From contig NZ_AGFR01000003.1 in assembly GCF_000231445.1 (NCBI RefSeq), positions 907,376 through 971,375 of the forward strand: a DNA stretch of 64,000 bases. Direction: 5' to 3'. Every line of letters begins with the position of its first letter. Positions within the stretch are counted from its first letter, which is position 1. This stretch comes from Commensalibacter intestini A911. Its GTDB lineage: Bacteria; Pseudomonadota; Alphaproteobacteria; Acetobacterales; Acetobacteraceae. The translations under genes were made by a program, and so were the position numbers. Positions 1 through 9,594 of this stretch are shown here, piece by piece. The notes beneath the pieces are model-generated. The model was not told where the DNA came from, did not search any database, and saw only the letters and a list, made by a program, of their open reading frames with translations.

Positions 1-1
1 A

Positions 2-1966
2 CTTCCTGCCATTTTATTACAATTTATCGATTGGGTCGCTGCGTATACATTATCTTCTCCAGGCATGGTGCTGGCAATTGCTTTACGAGGCATTCAAACC
101 TATGCCTCTACTAATACAGCAAAAACAGGATGGGTATTATCTGATTTATCAACGAATACTATTCGTATGACCCCTGCCCGTGAGAAAATTATCCAATTTC
201 TAAAAGGTAAAGAAATCCCTTTCACGACTAAGTTTCTAAGCGAAGCATTGACTGTAACTTCCAGTGTTATTCAGGGTCTCGCAAAGGCAGGTATTCTTGA
301 AGAAAGATTATTACCGTATCATTCTACTTTTTTAGAACCTAATCCTTCTTTCCATATTCCACAACTATCTGAAGATCAACAAGAAGCTGCTGACTTTTTA
401 AGCGAGAAAGTCGAGGATAAACAGTTCTCTGTCACTCTATTACAAGGGGTTACGGGCTCTGGAAAAACAGAAGTATATATGCAGGCGATTGCGACTTGTA
501 TAGAACAAGAGCAACAAGTTTTAATCTTGCTCCCTGAAATTGCACTATCTTCACAATGGGTAGAACGCTTTGAAAAACGTTTTGGGGTTAAACCTGCCCT
601 CTGGCATTCAGATTTGTCCAATAAGCAACGCAAATTGACATGGCAAGCTGTTATTAAAAATGAAGTTTCTGTGCTGGTCGGTGCCAGATCTGCTTTATTT
701 CTTCCTTTTACCCATTTGGGGTTGATTATCATTGATGAAGAGCATGAGACCTCTTTTAAACAAGAGGAAGGAATTATTTATCACGCCAGAGACATGGCGA
801 TTGTGCGAGCTAGATTATCAAATTGTCCAGCAGTGCTTGTTTCAGCAACACCATCCCTTGAAACTTTAACCAATGCATATCATCATAAATACCATCATTT
901 AACACTCAGTGCTCGTCATGGTGGGGCTTCTATGCCGGATGTGCAAGTCGTGGATTTAAGGGCAACCCCACCTCATCGAGGATTATTTTTATCGCCTCCG
1001 TTAATTACTGCCACTCAACAACGCTTAGAAAAAGGCGAGCAAGTTCTATTCTTTCTTAATCGTCGAGGTTATGCCCCCTTAACCCTTTGTCGTGCTTGTG
1101 GTCATCGATTAGAATGTCCTCATTGCTCGGCTTGGCTAGTCGAACACCGCAGCACTCAACGTTTAGTATGTCATCATTGTGATTATTTTATTCCTATTCC
1201 AAAAGAATGCCCGCATTGTAGTGCACCAGACAGTATGGTACCCATTGGCCCAGGAATAGAACGTATTACCGAGGAAGCACGAGCCACTTTTCCTGATGCC
1301 AAAATTCTTGTAATGTCAAGTGATAGCTTAACTAGCTCCAAAGCAACGGCTGAAGCTATTCGTCAGATTGACCAGAAAGAAGTTAACCTTATTATTGGTA
1401 CTCAAATTGTCGCCAAAGGGTGGCATTTTCCATTTTTGACTTTAGTTGGGGTAATTGATGCTGACCTTGGATTAAGTGGCGCAGACTTAAGAGCCTCAGA
1501 GAAAACATTGCAGCTACTTCACCAAGTTGGTGGACGCGCAGGGCGAGCTCAATCCCCAGGGATTGTGATGTTACAAAGTTACTTATCAGATCACCCTGTG
1601 ATGGAAACATTAGTCAAAGGAGACTTTAACGAATTTATGCTGCAAGAAGCTGCTGAACGTCAAATGGGGTTCTGGCCTCCTTATGGTCGTTTGGCTGCGA
1701 TTATTGTCAGTGCGGACACGAATGAGGAAGCCATGCAAATTGCTTATGAGCTTGGACAGAATGCTCCTCAGATGGAAGGCGTCATAGTCCTCGGCCCTGC
1801 CCCTGCTCCTTTAGCTTTGCTACGAAATCGTTATCGACAACGATTATTACTCAGAACACAAAAGCATATTGCCATTCAGCCTATTTTACACCAATGGCTA
1901 TCCAGTGTAAAAGCTAAGAAAAGCGTTAAGATTGATGTGGATATCGATCCAATTTCTTTTTTGTAA
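2..1966 (+). CDS. priA: Primosomal protein N' (PriA helicase), 5' end outside the window
   Basis: PriA is the 3'-to-5' superfamily 2 helicase that reloads the replisome at stalled forks. The frame is open from base 2, and the residues before the first internal ATG (65) read ...DWVAAYTLSSPG, typical PriA, so the gene starts upstream of the window and ATG 65 is not the real start. Counting from that ATG, Walker A GVTGSGKT is at residues 128-135, followed by the DEEH box, ATPSLET, the zinc-binding region (CRACG, CPHC, CHHC, CPHC pairs) and the helicase motifs IGTQIVAKG and GGRAGRA. About 100 N-terminal residues are missing. A spacer of about 130 bases without a visible terminator follows. Identification is secure. 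Confidence 0.96.
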   Translation, partial: LPAILLQFIDWVAAYTLSSPGMVLAIALRGIQTYASTNTAKTGWVLSDLSTNTIRMTPAREKIIQFLKGKEIPFTTKFLSEALTVTSSVIQGLAKAGILEERLLPYHSTFLEPNPSFHIPQLSEDQQEAADFLSEKVEDKQFSVTLLQGVTGSGKTEVYMQAIATCIEQEQQVLILLPEIALSSQWVERFEKRFGVKPALWHSDLSNKQRKLTWQAVIKNEVSVLVGARSALFLPFTHLGLIIIDEEHETSFKQEEGIIYHARDMAIVRARLSNCPAVLVSATPSLETLTNAYHHKYHHLTLSARHGGASMPDVQVVDLRATPPHRGLFLSPPLITATQQRLEKGEQVLFFLNRRGYAPLTLCRACGHRLECPHCSAWLVEHRSTQRLVCHHCDYFIPIPKECPHCSAPDSMVPIGPGIERITEEARATFPDAKILVMSSDSLTSSKATAEAIRQIDQKEVNLIIGTQIVAKGWHFPFLTLVGVIDADLGLSGADLRASEKTLQLLHQVGGRAGRAQSPGIVMLQSYLSDHPVMETLVKGDFNEFMLQEAAERQMGFWPPYGRLAAIIVSADTNEEAMQIAYELGQNAPQMEGVIVLGPAPAPLALLRNRYRQRLLLRTQKHIAIQPILHQWLSSVKAKKSVKIDVDIDPISFL

Positions 1967-2098
1967 AATATTTATTCTTCAAAATTTCTAATTAAATTAA
2001 TACATCTAATATCATTAAATAATCGTATTCTTTTTATTAAAAAAATGATAGTCTAACCTATTGTAATTAATAGAAAAACAATTATTAGGTATCATTTA

Positions 2099-3709
2099 AT
2101 GAAAAATCAAAGCAACCCTGCAATACTTCGTCCTGGAACGACTATTGGTAGTATAGATGCAGAAAATGATGATAATTTTTTATTTGAATGTTTTGTAAAA
2201 AAATATGATTTAGATGAACTTTTAGACCAGAATTCTCCATATAGTATTATTTTAGGACGAACGGGATCAGGGAAAACAGCTATTGTTAAATATATACTAA
2301 GTTGTAAAGAAAAATCACAGGAAATAGACCTTGCTGATACATTTATGAACTATATTGCTAATTCTAATATAATTAAATTTTTAAATGATATTGGTTTAGA
2401 TTTATCATTGCTATTTCAAACTCTTTGGAAGCACATACTATGTGTTGAATATATAAAAATAAAATGGAATATTACGCAACAACAAGAAAATAATAATTTT
2501 TTAACACGTATATTAAACAAATTTTCCAAAGAAAAAGGAAAGTTAGAAAGAATACAAAATTACCTTGATATGTGGGGAGGTGATTTTTGGTTGGAAACTG
2601 ATGAAATTGTTAAAAATATAACACAAGAATACGAAAATAAATTTGAAGCAGAGCTTGGTGTAGATATTGCAAAAAAAGTAAAAATAAGCGGTAAATATGA
2701 TAATAAATTAAAAGAAGAAAAAAAGGTAGATATCAAAAATAGAGTACAAAAAATTATCAGTTCTGACCAACTAAAATGCTTACAAAATTTAATTGATCTT
2801 CTAGCAAAAGAATCAAATGACCAGCGTTGTATTTACTTATTAATAGATAAACTTGATTCTAATTGGGTAGATATTCAGATTCGATTTAAATTAATTAAAG
2901 CTTTAATTGATGTTTTAAATAAATTTAGATCTATCGAAGATTTCAAAATTTTAGTTGCTATTAGAGAAGATGTTTTTGAGAAAACTATTCTTGAAACAAA
3001 AGATATAGATACACAAAGAGAAAAATTAGAAAGTATCTGTTTTCAATTAAGATGGGAAGAACATGAATTAAAAGAAATCGTTAATAAACGTATTGCATTG
3101 CTTTACAAACGCAAATATTCAAAAGATTTCATTAGTTATGATAATATTTTTATAGATAAAGTTGGGCAAAAAAAATCTTTTGATTATCTTATCAGTAAAA
3201 CTTTCATGCGACCAAGAGATATTATAAGCTTTGTTAATGAATGCCTTTCCATATCCAATGGTAAAACACTGATTAGCGAAAAGAGTATTAGAATTGCAGA
3301 AACATTATATATAAAAAAAAGAATACAGGCTATAAAAGAGGAATGGTTCAGTATTTACCCTGAACTAGAAGAAATTATACAATTAGTACAATCTTTTGAA
3401 AGAAATAGACTTGAAATCAAAGATTTTATAGACAAATTCGATGATGCAATTATTACACTAGCATCACTATCGTATGAAAGTTATTTAATCAATGAGACAA
3501 AAAACTATTTAAACAATATCTCTCCACTAGCACCTCTCTTATTTACCAAACATATTATTGTATGTTTATTTAGGGTGGGCTTAATCAATGTAAAAAATAA
3601 TAATAATTATCTACATTCTAATTCTAATCAAGGCATCATAAGTATTAGTGAAATCAATGAAAACACCTCTATAACTTTACACCCCATATTACAACAAAGA
3701 CAGAAGTAA
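2099..3709 (+). CDS. P-loop ATPase, Sll1717-like family
   Basis: A 536-residue protein of unknown role. An N-terminal segment (IGSIDAENDD) is followed by Walker A GRTGSGKT at residues 53-60, then the family-like stretch NYIANSNIIKFLNDIGLDL, and a Walker B-like strand LLIDKLD around residues 247-253. The rest is charged and helical with no membrane segment. The order of these blocks resembles the proteins annotated as 'P-loop ATPase, Sll1717 family'; the match is from memory. It stands alone between priA and a convergent araC-type gene and is visibly more AT-rich than its neighbours, which suggests horizontal acquisition. Related P-loop NTPases occur in defence islands, but nothing here proves that role. 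No strong ribosome-binding site is seen before the ATG. Confidence 0.7.
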   Translation: MKNQSNPAILRPGTTIGSIDAENDDNFLFECFVKKYDLDELLDQNSPYSIILGRTGSGKTAIVKYILSCKEKSQEIDLADTFMNYIANSNIIKFLNDIGLDLSLLFQTLWKHILCVEYIKIKWNITQQQENNNFLTRILNKFSKEKGKLERIQNYLDMWGGDFWLETDEIVKNITQEYENKFEAELGVDIAKKVKISGKYDNKLKEEKKVDIKNRVQKIISSDQLKCLQNLIDLLAKESNDQRCIYLLIDKLDSNWVDIQIRFKLIKALIDVLNKFRSIEDFKILVAIREDVFEKTILETKDIDTQREKLESICFQLRWEEHELKEIVNKRIALLYKRKYSKDFISYDNIFIDKVGQKKSFDYLISKTFMRPRDIISFVNECLSISNGKTLISEKSIRIAETLYIKKRIQAIKEEWFSIYPELEEIIQLVQSFERNRLEIKDFIDKFDDAIITLASLSYESYLINETKNYLNNISPLAPLLFTKHIIVCLFRVGLINVKNNNNYLHSNSNQGIISISEINENTSITLHPILQQRQK

Positions 3710-3728
3710 TATATTAGTTATAATTTTC

Positions 3729-4481
3729 TTACGTTTTACCCATCACTTTATTCACATAGTCCCTAGGCGTAAATCCTAACCTTTGCTTAAAAACCGTCGT
3801 AAAGGCGCTGGGACTATCATATCCTACTTGTAAAGCAACCTGAGTAATCGGTTCGCCAGAAGTTAACAGTTCCAAAGCTACTTGCATGCGTTTTCTGCGT
3901 AGCCACTCGACAAAACTTAGCCCTGTTTGTCTATAAAATTGACGGGTTACCGTGCGATCACTCACTTTTAATCTCTTTGAAAAGTCAGCAACAGACCAAG
4001 GATAATCTAAATTTTCAGTAATATAATGACAGATTTCTTGATATTCTAACTCTTTGGGATAAGGCAATTCAAACGCGTATAAATCCGATAAAGAACGTAA
4101 TTCATTTAAAAAGAGCTCAATCGTCCATTCTTCAATCGAATGTGGAAAATAATGACTATCCATTCCCACTAATTTTGGCATTAATGCGTGCATCAACGGC
4201 GAAACATTAACCACTTGTGTTTTATAAGGAAAATCAGCGCGAGCCAAAGGATCTACATAAATACTATAAAGTGCTGTGTCTCTTAACATAGTGAGCTTAT
4301 GCATTGCCCCTGCAATGATCCATATCCCATCTTTTTCCGTGATGACAGAGCAGCTCTCTGGCGTTTCAACACGGATCAGCCCTTTTTTAATGACTAACAA
4401 TTGCACACAATCATGACGATGGAACTCATCTTCGAAATGCTGGCTAGAAAACTGATATTCTTTAACGGATAAAAGAGACAA
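3729..4481 (-). CDS. AraC-family transcriptional regulator with cupin sensor domain
   Basis: A 250-residue regulator. The N-terminal part (about residues 10-90) contains an AraC-type cupin (HRHDCVQLLVIKKG). The C-terminal 100 residues hold two helix-turn-helix motifs (SVADFSKRLKVSDRTVTRQF and ITQVALQVGYDSPSAFTTVF) ending in the usual GFTPRDY signature. The frame has no ATG at its 5' end; the best start is TTG 4481, preceded by GGTAGG at a suitable distance. It is divergent from leuA, and a 7+7 base inverted repeat lies between them. The effector is unknown. Control of leuA or autoregulation is possible but inferred only from position. Confidence 0.85.
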   Translation of the reverse strand: MSLLSVKEYQFSSQHFEDEFHRHDCVQLLVIKKGLIRVETPESCSVITEKDGIWIIAGAMHKLTMLRDTALYSIYVDPLARADFPYKTQVVNVSPLMHALMPKLVGMDSHYFPHSIEEWTIELFLNELRSLSDLYAFELPYPKELEYQEICHYITENLDYPWSVADFSKRLKVSDRTVTRQFYRQTGLSFVEWLRRKRMQVALELLTSGEPITQVALQVGYDSPSAFTTVFKQRLGFTPRDYVNKVMGKT

Positions 4482-4519
4482 AATATGCCTACCATATTCA
4501 TAAAATAGAAATAAAAATC

Positions 4520-4534
4520 ATAAGATTATCTTAT
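4520..4534. promoter_or_regulatory. Inverted repeat in the araC-like/leuA intergenic region
   Basis: Perfect 7-base arms ATAAGAT and ATCTTAT around a single T, 39 bases upstream of the regulator's TTG start and about 145 bases upstream of leuA. Its place between divergent genes fits an operator, but AT-rich palindromes also arise by chance. Confidence 0.3.
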
Positions 4535-4678
4535 TTTACTGTAATTTCATCTCTAAAAATAGATCAAATTGTCCATTTTGAGCAAAAACCTGTCTGGGCT
4601 TCAAAAGCGAATCAAATTTACCTTGGTTATACTGATCTCAATCGTCACTATTAAAGACATTTTAAAAGGTAAATTCCA

Positions 4679-6346
4679 ATGTTGACTAATCCAGAAACAA
4701 AATATCGTCCATTTAATGCTTTCCCATTCCCAGAGCGCACATGGCCAAACAAAACAATTACTCAAGCCCCTATTTGGTGTGCTGTGGATATGCGTGATGG
4801 CAACCAATCCTTAATCAACCCGATGGATCACGATCGTAAAATTAAATTCTTTAATTTGTTAATTGAATGTGGTTTCAAACAAATCGAAGTGGGCTTCCCA
4901 TCTGCTTCAGACACTGAATTTAACTTTGTGCGTCATTTAATTGAAAATAACTTAATTCCTGATGATGTGACCATTCAAGTCTTAACCGCTGCTCGACCAG
5001 AATTGATTGAACGCACTTTTGAAGCATTAAAAGGTGCTAAAAAAGTTGTTATCCATGTTTATAATGCGATTGCAGAAATCTTTAGACGGATTGTCTTTAA
5101 TAAATCTCAAGATGAGATTATTGAAATGTCTTGCAATGCTGCTCAATTAGTCAGTGATTTTTGTGAAAAAAATCCAGATACACATTGGACATTTGAATAT
5201 TCACCAGAGAATTTTTCCTTAGCAGAAATGGATTTTGCTATCCGCATTTGTGAAGCTGTTACCAACGTATGGAAACCATCAGAACAAAGACCAATGATTA
5301 TTAATTTGCCCAGTTCTGTTGAATCAAGCACACCAAATATCTTTGCAGATCAAATTGAATATTTTTGCACTCACTTTACACAACGTGACAAAGTTTGTAT
5401 TAGCGTGCATCCTCACAATGATCGAGGCACAGCCATCGCCGCAGCAGAGCTTTCTTTATTAGCTGGCGCTGATCGCATCGAAGGATGCTTACTTGGAAAT
5501 GGTGAGCGTACAGGCAATGTTGACTTGATTATCTTGGCATTGAATTTATATTCTCAAGGGATTAATCCCAATGTTGATTTTCATGATATAAAACATGTCG
5601 CAGCAGTTGTTAAAGAATGTAATGAACTTCCTGTACATCCAAGACATCCTTATGTCGGTGATTTAGTCTTTAGTGCTTTTTCTGGAAGCCATCAAGATGC
5701 GATCAAAAAAGGCTTCCAAACCCGTCAAAAACAAGAGCACTCATACTGGGAAATGCCTTATTTGCCAATTGACCCTGCAGATTTGGGGTGTAGTTATGAA
5801 GCCGTTATTCGCGTCAATAGTCAATCTGGGAAAAGTGGCTCTGCATGGGTTTTACAACAAAATCATGGGATTGAGTTACCTCCTCATTTACAACGTGAAT
5901 TTAGTAATGTTATTCAAGAGAAAACGGATCAATCTGGACATGAATTAACTCCTGCTGAAATTTGGTCTACTTTCCGTGAAGAATATGGATTAACAGGACA
6001 AAATAAACTTACATTACAAGAGTTTAATGTTGAGCAAAACTCACCTAACAATACAAAGTTAAAACTAGCATTGAATATTGATGGTAAGAAAACAACCATG
6101 ATTGGTGAAGGAAACGGGGTATTATCTGCTGGAACTGCAATCTTAAAAGAAAAAACACAAGTTGATTTCCGTATTGAAGAATATACAGAGCATACTTTAG
6201 GTAAAAGTAGCGATAGCCGTTCAATCAGCTATATTAAATGCTCTAATAAAAAAGGAGAAAGCTGTTGGGGTGTTGCTATTGATAACGATATTCTAGGCTC
6301 TTCTTTAAAGGCTTTATTAAATGCCGTTAGTAAATTTATAAAATAA
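4679..6346 (+). CDS. leuA: 2-isopropylmalate synthase (type 2)
   Basis: Catalyses the first committed step of leucine synthesis, condensing 2-ketoisovalerate with acetyl-CoA. At 555 residues it has the length of the long type-2 LeuA. Visible landmarks are the substrate and metal region DMRDGNQSL near residue 40, the metal-binding HPHND (H-x-H) and GNGERTGNVD in the TIM barrel, and a C-terminal LeuA dimer/regulatory domain with GNGVLSAGTAILKE. ATG 4679 is preceded by AAAAGG at 8-9 bases. An intrinsic terminator follows. Transcribed alone and divergent from an AraC regulator; ilvE, also in branched-chain metabolism, lies 3 kb downstream. Confidence 0.96.
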   Translation: MLTNPETKYRPFNAFPFPERTWPNKTITQAPIWCAVDMRDGNQSLINPMDHDRKIKFFNLLIECGFKQIEVGFPSASDTEFNFVRHLIENNLIPDDVTIQVLTAARPELIERTFEALKGAKKVVIHVYNAIAEIFRRIVFNKSQDEIIEMSCNAAQLVSDFCEKNPDTHWTFEYSPENFSLAEMDFAIRICEAVTNVWKPSEQRPMIINLPSSVESSTPNIFADQIEYFCTHFTQRDKVCISVHPHNDRGTAIAAAELSLLAGADRIEGCLLGNGERTGNVDLIILALNLYSQGINPNVDFHDIKHVAAVVKECNELPVHPRHPYVGDLVFSAFSGSHQDAIKKGFQTRQKQEHSYWEMPYLPIDPADLGCSYEAVIRVNSQSGKSGSAWVLQQNHGIELPPHLQREFSNVIQEKTDQSGHELTPAEIWSTFREEYGLTGQNKLTLQEFNVEQNSPNNTKLKLALNIDGKKTTMIGEGNGVLSAGTAILKEKTQVDFRIEEYTEHTLGKSSDSRSISYIKCSNKKGESCWGVAIDNDILGSSLKALLNAVSKFIK

Positions 6347-6354
6347 TATATTTC

Positions 6355-6405
6355 TCTTCTGAGCTCTTGATTAAAAATTATATTCATAAGCTCAGAGGAT
6401 TTTTC
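6355..6405 (+). terminator. Intrinsic terminator of leuA
   Basis: An 11-base-pair stem (6355-6365 with 6389-6399, one G-U pair, core CTGAGCT/AGCTCAG), a long loop and a run of five T. Confidence 0.65.
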
Positions 6406-6424
6406 ATTATAAAACATATAATGC

Positions 6425-6472
<48 letters not shown>

Positions 6473-6732
6473 TTACTTACTTCTATAATTTTACAAATCT
6501 GAACTCTTGTAAAAAAAGAATATTGATATAATATTGCCACAATACATTGATAATGTTTCCGATAAATATATTTTATTCATTATATATGATCATATATTTT
6601 TCTATTTTTATTAAGTGATCCAGAGATAATATTTAAACAAAATAATTTTTTCTCGTATCTCTTCTTATTTTTATTATGGTAACTAGCTTATATTATGAAA
6701 GCTATATCCTTTTTTTTATTACTGGAGAAATC

Positions 6733-7722
6733 ATGCCCGATGATATCACACCCCCTCTTTCTGATTCGTTAACAGAAGGACTGATGGATCGTAACAAAGA
6801 ACTTTTAATTGTTACGCATAATGGGCGTTTTCATATTGACGATGTGTTTGCGTTTACAACTTTAGCTATTGCTTTGGATTTAGATAATCGCCCTTTTAAA
6901 GTTGAAAGAACACGCGATACTGAAATTATAGAAAAAGCAGATATCGTGTTTGATGTTGGTGGGATTTTTGATGGTAAACGCCGTTTTGACCATCACCAAA
7001 TCGGCGCACCTGAACGTGATATTAAACAGACCCCTAAAGGGATCGAAGGAACTATTCCTTACAGCTCTGCCGGATTAATTTGGCGTGCTTTTGGATTGGA
7101 TGTTATTCAAAAACTGGCACCTGATCTTGATGATAAGTCTCGTAAAATTGCACATAATGTCATCGAAAAATCATTAGTTATCCCTATCGATGCGATTGAT
7201 AATGGTAAAATGCATCCAGAAAATGGATTAAATTTTTCATCTATTATTAACGTTTTTAATCCACCATGGGATACTGATGATTCTTCTACACAATTAGAAC
7301 GTTTTTTTGAAGCATCCCAAATTGTTCGCACTGTTTTGATGTATCAATTAAACATCGAATTTGCTCGTTTAAGAGCGATTGGATGCACTCAAGAAGCTTA
7401 TAAAAGTAGCCCTGATCAACGTATTTTAATGTTACCGCGCTGGATGCCTCATATTTATCCAATTTTTGCAAATGGCTGGGCTACACAGCTCGTGATTTAT
7501 CCTGCTGAAAATGAATGGCGCATCGGAACTGTGCCTATTCGTATGCACGGAAATGATCGTCGTAAACTCTTCCCTGCCAGTTGGGGTGGATTAGAAGGCG
7601 AGGCTTTAGCCGCAGAAACAGGAATTCCTGGTTCTAAATTTGTTCATAAAGGCTTATTTATTGCCGTTACAGAAACAAAAGAAGCGGCGATTGCTTTGGC
7701 TGAAAAAACTTTAGGGGGCTAA
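6733..7722 (+). CDS. MYG1-family (UPF0160) metal-dependent hydrolase
   Basis: A 329-residue member of the MYG1/UPF0160 family, which is distantly related to DHH phosphoesterases; eukaryotic MYG1 is reported to be a 3'-5' RNA exonuclease. Motifs seen are THNGRFHIDDVFA near the N-terminus (residues about 28-40), DVGG with RFDHHQIG, AIDNG and a C-terminal PASWGGLEGEAL block, which together identify the family. The frame stays open upstream to an ATG at 6676, but ATG 6733 has GGAGA at the right distance and is the better start. The bacterial substrate is unknown. A hairpin follows between this gene and convergent gabD. Confidence 0.88.
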   Translation: MPDDITPPLSDSLTEGLMDRNKELLIVTHNGRFHIDDVFAFTTLAIALDLDNRPFKVERTRDTEIIEKADIVFDVGGIFDGKRRFDHHQIGAPERDIKQTPKGIEGTIPYSSAGLIWRAFGLDVIQKLAPDLDDKSRKIAHNVIEKSLVIPIDAIDNGKMHPENGLNFSSIINVFNPPWDTDDSSTQLERFFEASQIVRTVLMYQLNIEFARLRAIGCTQEAYKSSPDQRILMLPRWMPHIYPIFANGWATQLVIYPAENEWRIGTVPIRMHGNDRRKLFPASWGGLEGEALAAETGIPGSKFVHKGLFIAVTETKEAAIALAEKTLGG

Positions 7723-7730
7723 CCCTCAAT

Positions 7731-7773
7731 AAAAAAAAGAGTTATTCAGTTTTATATTTTCTGAATAACTCTT
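7731..7773 (-). terminator. Terminator of gabD
   Basis: A perfect 13-base-pair stem (7737-7749 with 7761-7773) whose minus-strand 3' side runs into eight T (the A run at 7731-7738). It lies between convergent genes; on the plus strand there is no comparable T run. Confidence 0.85.
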
Positions 7774-7781
7774 AATAAAAA

Positions 7782-9230
7782 TTATTTGTTTAAGCTAAGG
7801 CAAAGATATTTAATTTCTAAATAATCTTCAATTCCGTATTTAGAACCTTCACGACCTAATCCAGAAGCTTTAATCCCTCCGAATGGTGCCATTTCATTTG
7901 AAATAAGTCCTGTATTAATCCCAACCATTCCATATTCTAATTCTTCCGATACTTTAATAATTCTGGACATATCATTGGCAAAAATATAAGAAGCCAAACC
8001 AAATTCTGTATCATTCGCAAGATGAATAGCTTCATCCACAGTGTCAAATACAAAGATCGGTGCTAATGGACCAAAAGTTTCTTCTTTAGAAACAATTGCA
8101 TTTTTAGGAACATTTGAAAGGATCGTTGGTTCAAAGAAGTTTCCACCCAATGCTTTACCACCAGAAATAATCTTTGCACCTTTTGAAACAGCATCTTCAA
8201 TATGCTCTTTGATTTTATCAACAGCTTTTGAATCAATCATTGGCCCGATAGTAACACCTGCCTCGGTGCCATTTCCAATTTTCAATTTCTCAACAGCAAC
8301 TTTTAATTTTTCAACAAAAGCTTCGTAAACGCCTCTTTGAACATAAAGACGATTAGCACAAACACAAGTTTGCCCTGCATTTCTATATTTAGAAACCATT
8401 GCACCTTCAACAGCTGCATCAAGATCGGCATCATCAAATACAATGAATGGTGCGTTTCCACCCAGTTCCATAGACATTTTCTTAACCGTAGCAGAACAAG
8501 CCTGCATTAAGTCCGCGCCAATCTCTGTAGACCCAGTAAAGGAGATCTTACGGACAATAGGATTACGACATAATTCATCACCAATCGCTTTTGCAGCACC
8601 TGTAACAATATTTAAAACACCTGCTGGAACACCTGCTTCTTCTGCTAATACTGCCAAAGCCAAAGCTGAATATGGGGTTGCGCTGGCTGGTTTTAAGACC
8701 ATAGAACATCCAGCTGCCAAGGCTGCACCTGCTTTACGAGTAATCATTGCATTAGGAAAATTCCAAGGGGTAATAGCAGCCGTAACGCCAATGGGTTGCT
8801 TTAAGACCATCACCCTTTTATCATCCATATGACCAGGAATAACATCTCCATAGATACGTTTTGCTTCTTCCGCAAACCATTCTAAGTAAGAAGCACCATA
8901 AGCAATTTCACCTTTTGCTTCAGCCAAAGGTTTTCCTTGCTCTAAAGTTAATAACAACGCAAGGTCTTCTTGATTTTTTAAAAGAAGGTCATACCAACGA
9001 CGTAAAATAGCAGAGCGTTCTTTTGCTGTTTTACGACGCCATGCAACTTGTGCTTTTTCTGCGACTTCGATTGCTTTACGTGTTTCATCTGTTCCCATTT
9101 TAGGTACAGTACCAATCACATCATTCGTCGCTGGGTTAGTCACATTGATCGTTTGACCATTATCGGCATCCAACCATTGACCATTAATATAGCATTGTTG
9201 ACGAAATAAAGATGGATTTTTTAGATTCAT
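7782..9230 (-). CDS. gabD: Succinate-semialdehyde dehydrogenase, NAD(P)+-dependent
   Basis: Oxidises succinic semialdehyde (or a related aldehyde) to the acid. From ATG 9230, preceded by AAGAAAG, the protein is 482 residues, the standard GabD length; the frame extends 22 codons further upstream but without a better start. The aldehyde dehydrogenase landmarks are PWNFP, GSTEIG, MELGGNAPFIV with the general-base Glu, and GQTCVCANR with catalytic Cys289. The GQTCVCANR context is typical of GabD. No gabT lies nearby, so it may serve general aldehyde detoxification. Divergent from ilvE. Confidence 0.9.
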   Translation of the reverse strand: MNLKNPSLFRQQCYINGQWLDADNGQTINVTNPATNDVIGTVPKMGTDETRKAIEVAEKAQVAWRRKTAKERSAILRRWYDLLLKNQEDLALLLTLEQGKPLAEAKGEIAYGASYLEWFAEEAKRIYGDVIPGHMDDKRVMVLKQPIGVTAAITPWNFPNAMITRKAGAALAAGCSMVLKPASATPYSALALAVLAEEAGVPAGVLNIVTGAAKAIGDELCRNPIVRKISFTGSTEIGADLMQACSATVKKMSMELGGNAPFIVFDDADLDAAVEGAMVSKYRNAGQTCVCANRLYVQRGVYEAFVEKLKVAVEKLKIGNGTEAGVTIGPMIDSKAVDKIKEHIEDAVSKGAKIISGGKALGGNFFEPTILSNVPKNAIVSKEETFGPLAPIFVFDTVDEAIHLANDTEFGLASYIFANDMSRIIKVSEELEYGMVGINTGLISNEMAPFGGIKASGLGREGSKYGIEDYLEIKYLCLSLNK

Positions 9231-9594
9231 AGTAACTTCTTTCTTGTTTAATCTTTGGTGTATGTAATTGGTTTTGGTTATCAAACTTATATCCAAAATA
9301 ATTTATGTTGTTTTCTTAAAATTTAAAGTGATAACCTTTGTTAATTCCTAAAGAATAATATCCTATTCTAGCCATTAAACTTATAGATGATAAAATCACA
9401 TTCAAGTGCGTTCTTTATTTCTATACAAAAAACTATTGTTTTTTACAAAAAGTGCCTATGATATAAAGTAAATTTATTTTATAAATAGACATGATAAATA
9501 TATAATTTAAAACTACTTGCAAATAAAATGATTTTATTGTTATATATTTTGTAATAAAATTACATAAAATAACCATTTTAAGAAAGAAAATAAA
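9231..9594. other. Divergent intergenic region gabD/ilvE
   Basis: AT-rich spacer that must hold both promoters. A possible plus-strand promoter is TTGTTT (9436) with GATATA (9460), spacing 18, about 130 bases before ilvE. No gene or RNA was recognised. Confidence 0.5.

Noticed and set aside
65..67. ATG 65 as the start of priA
   Set aside because: Conserved PriA sequence continues in frame upstream to the window edge, so the gene is only cut by the window.
6676..6732. Longer start for the MYG1-family protein (ATG 6676)
   Set aside because: The extra 19 residues are hydrophobic and unlike the family; ATG 6733 has a good ribosome-binding site.
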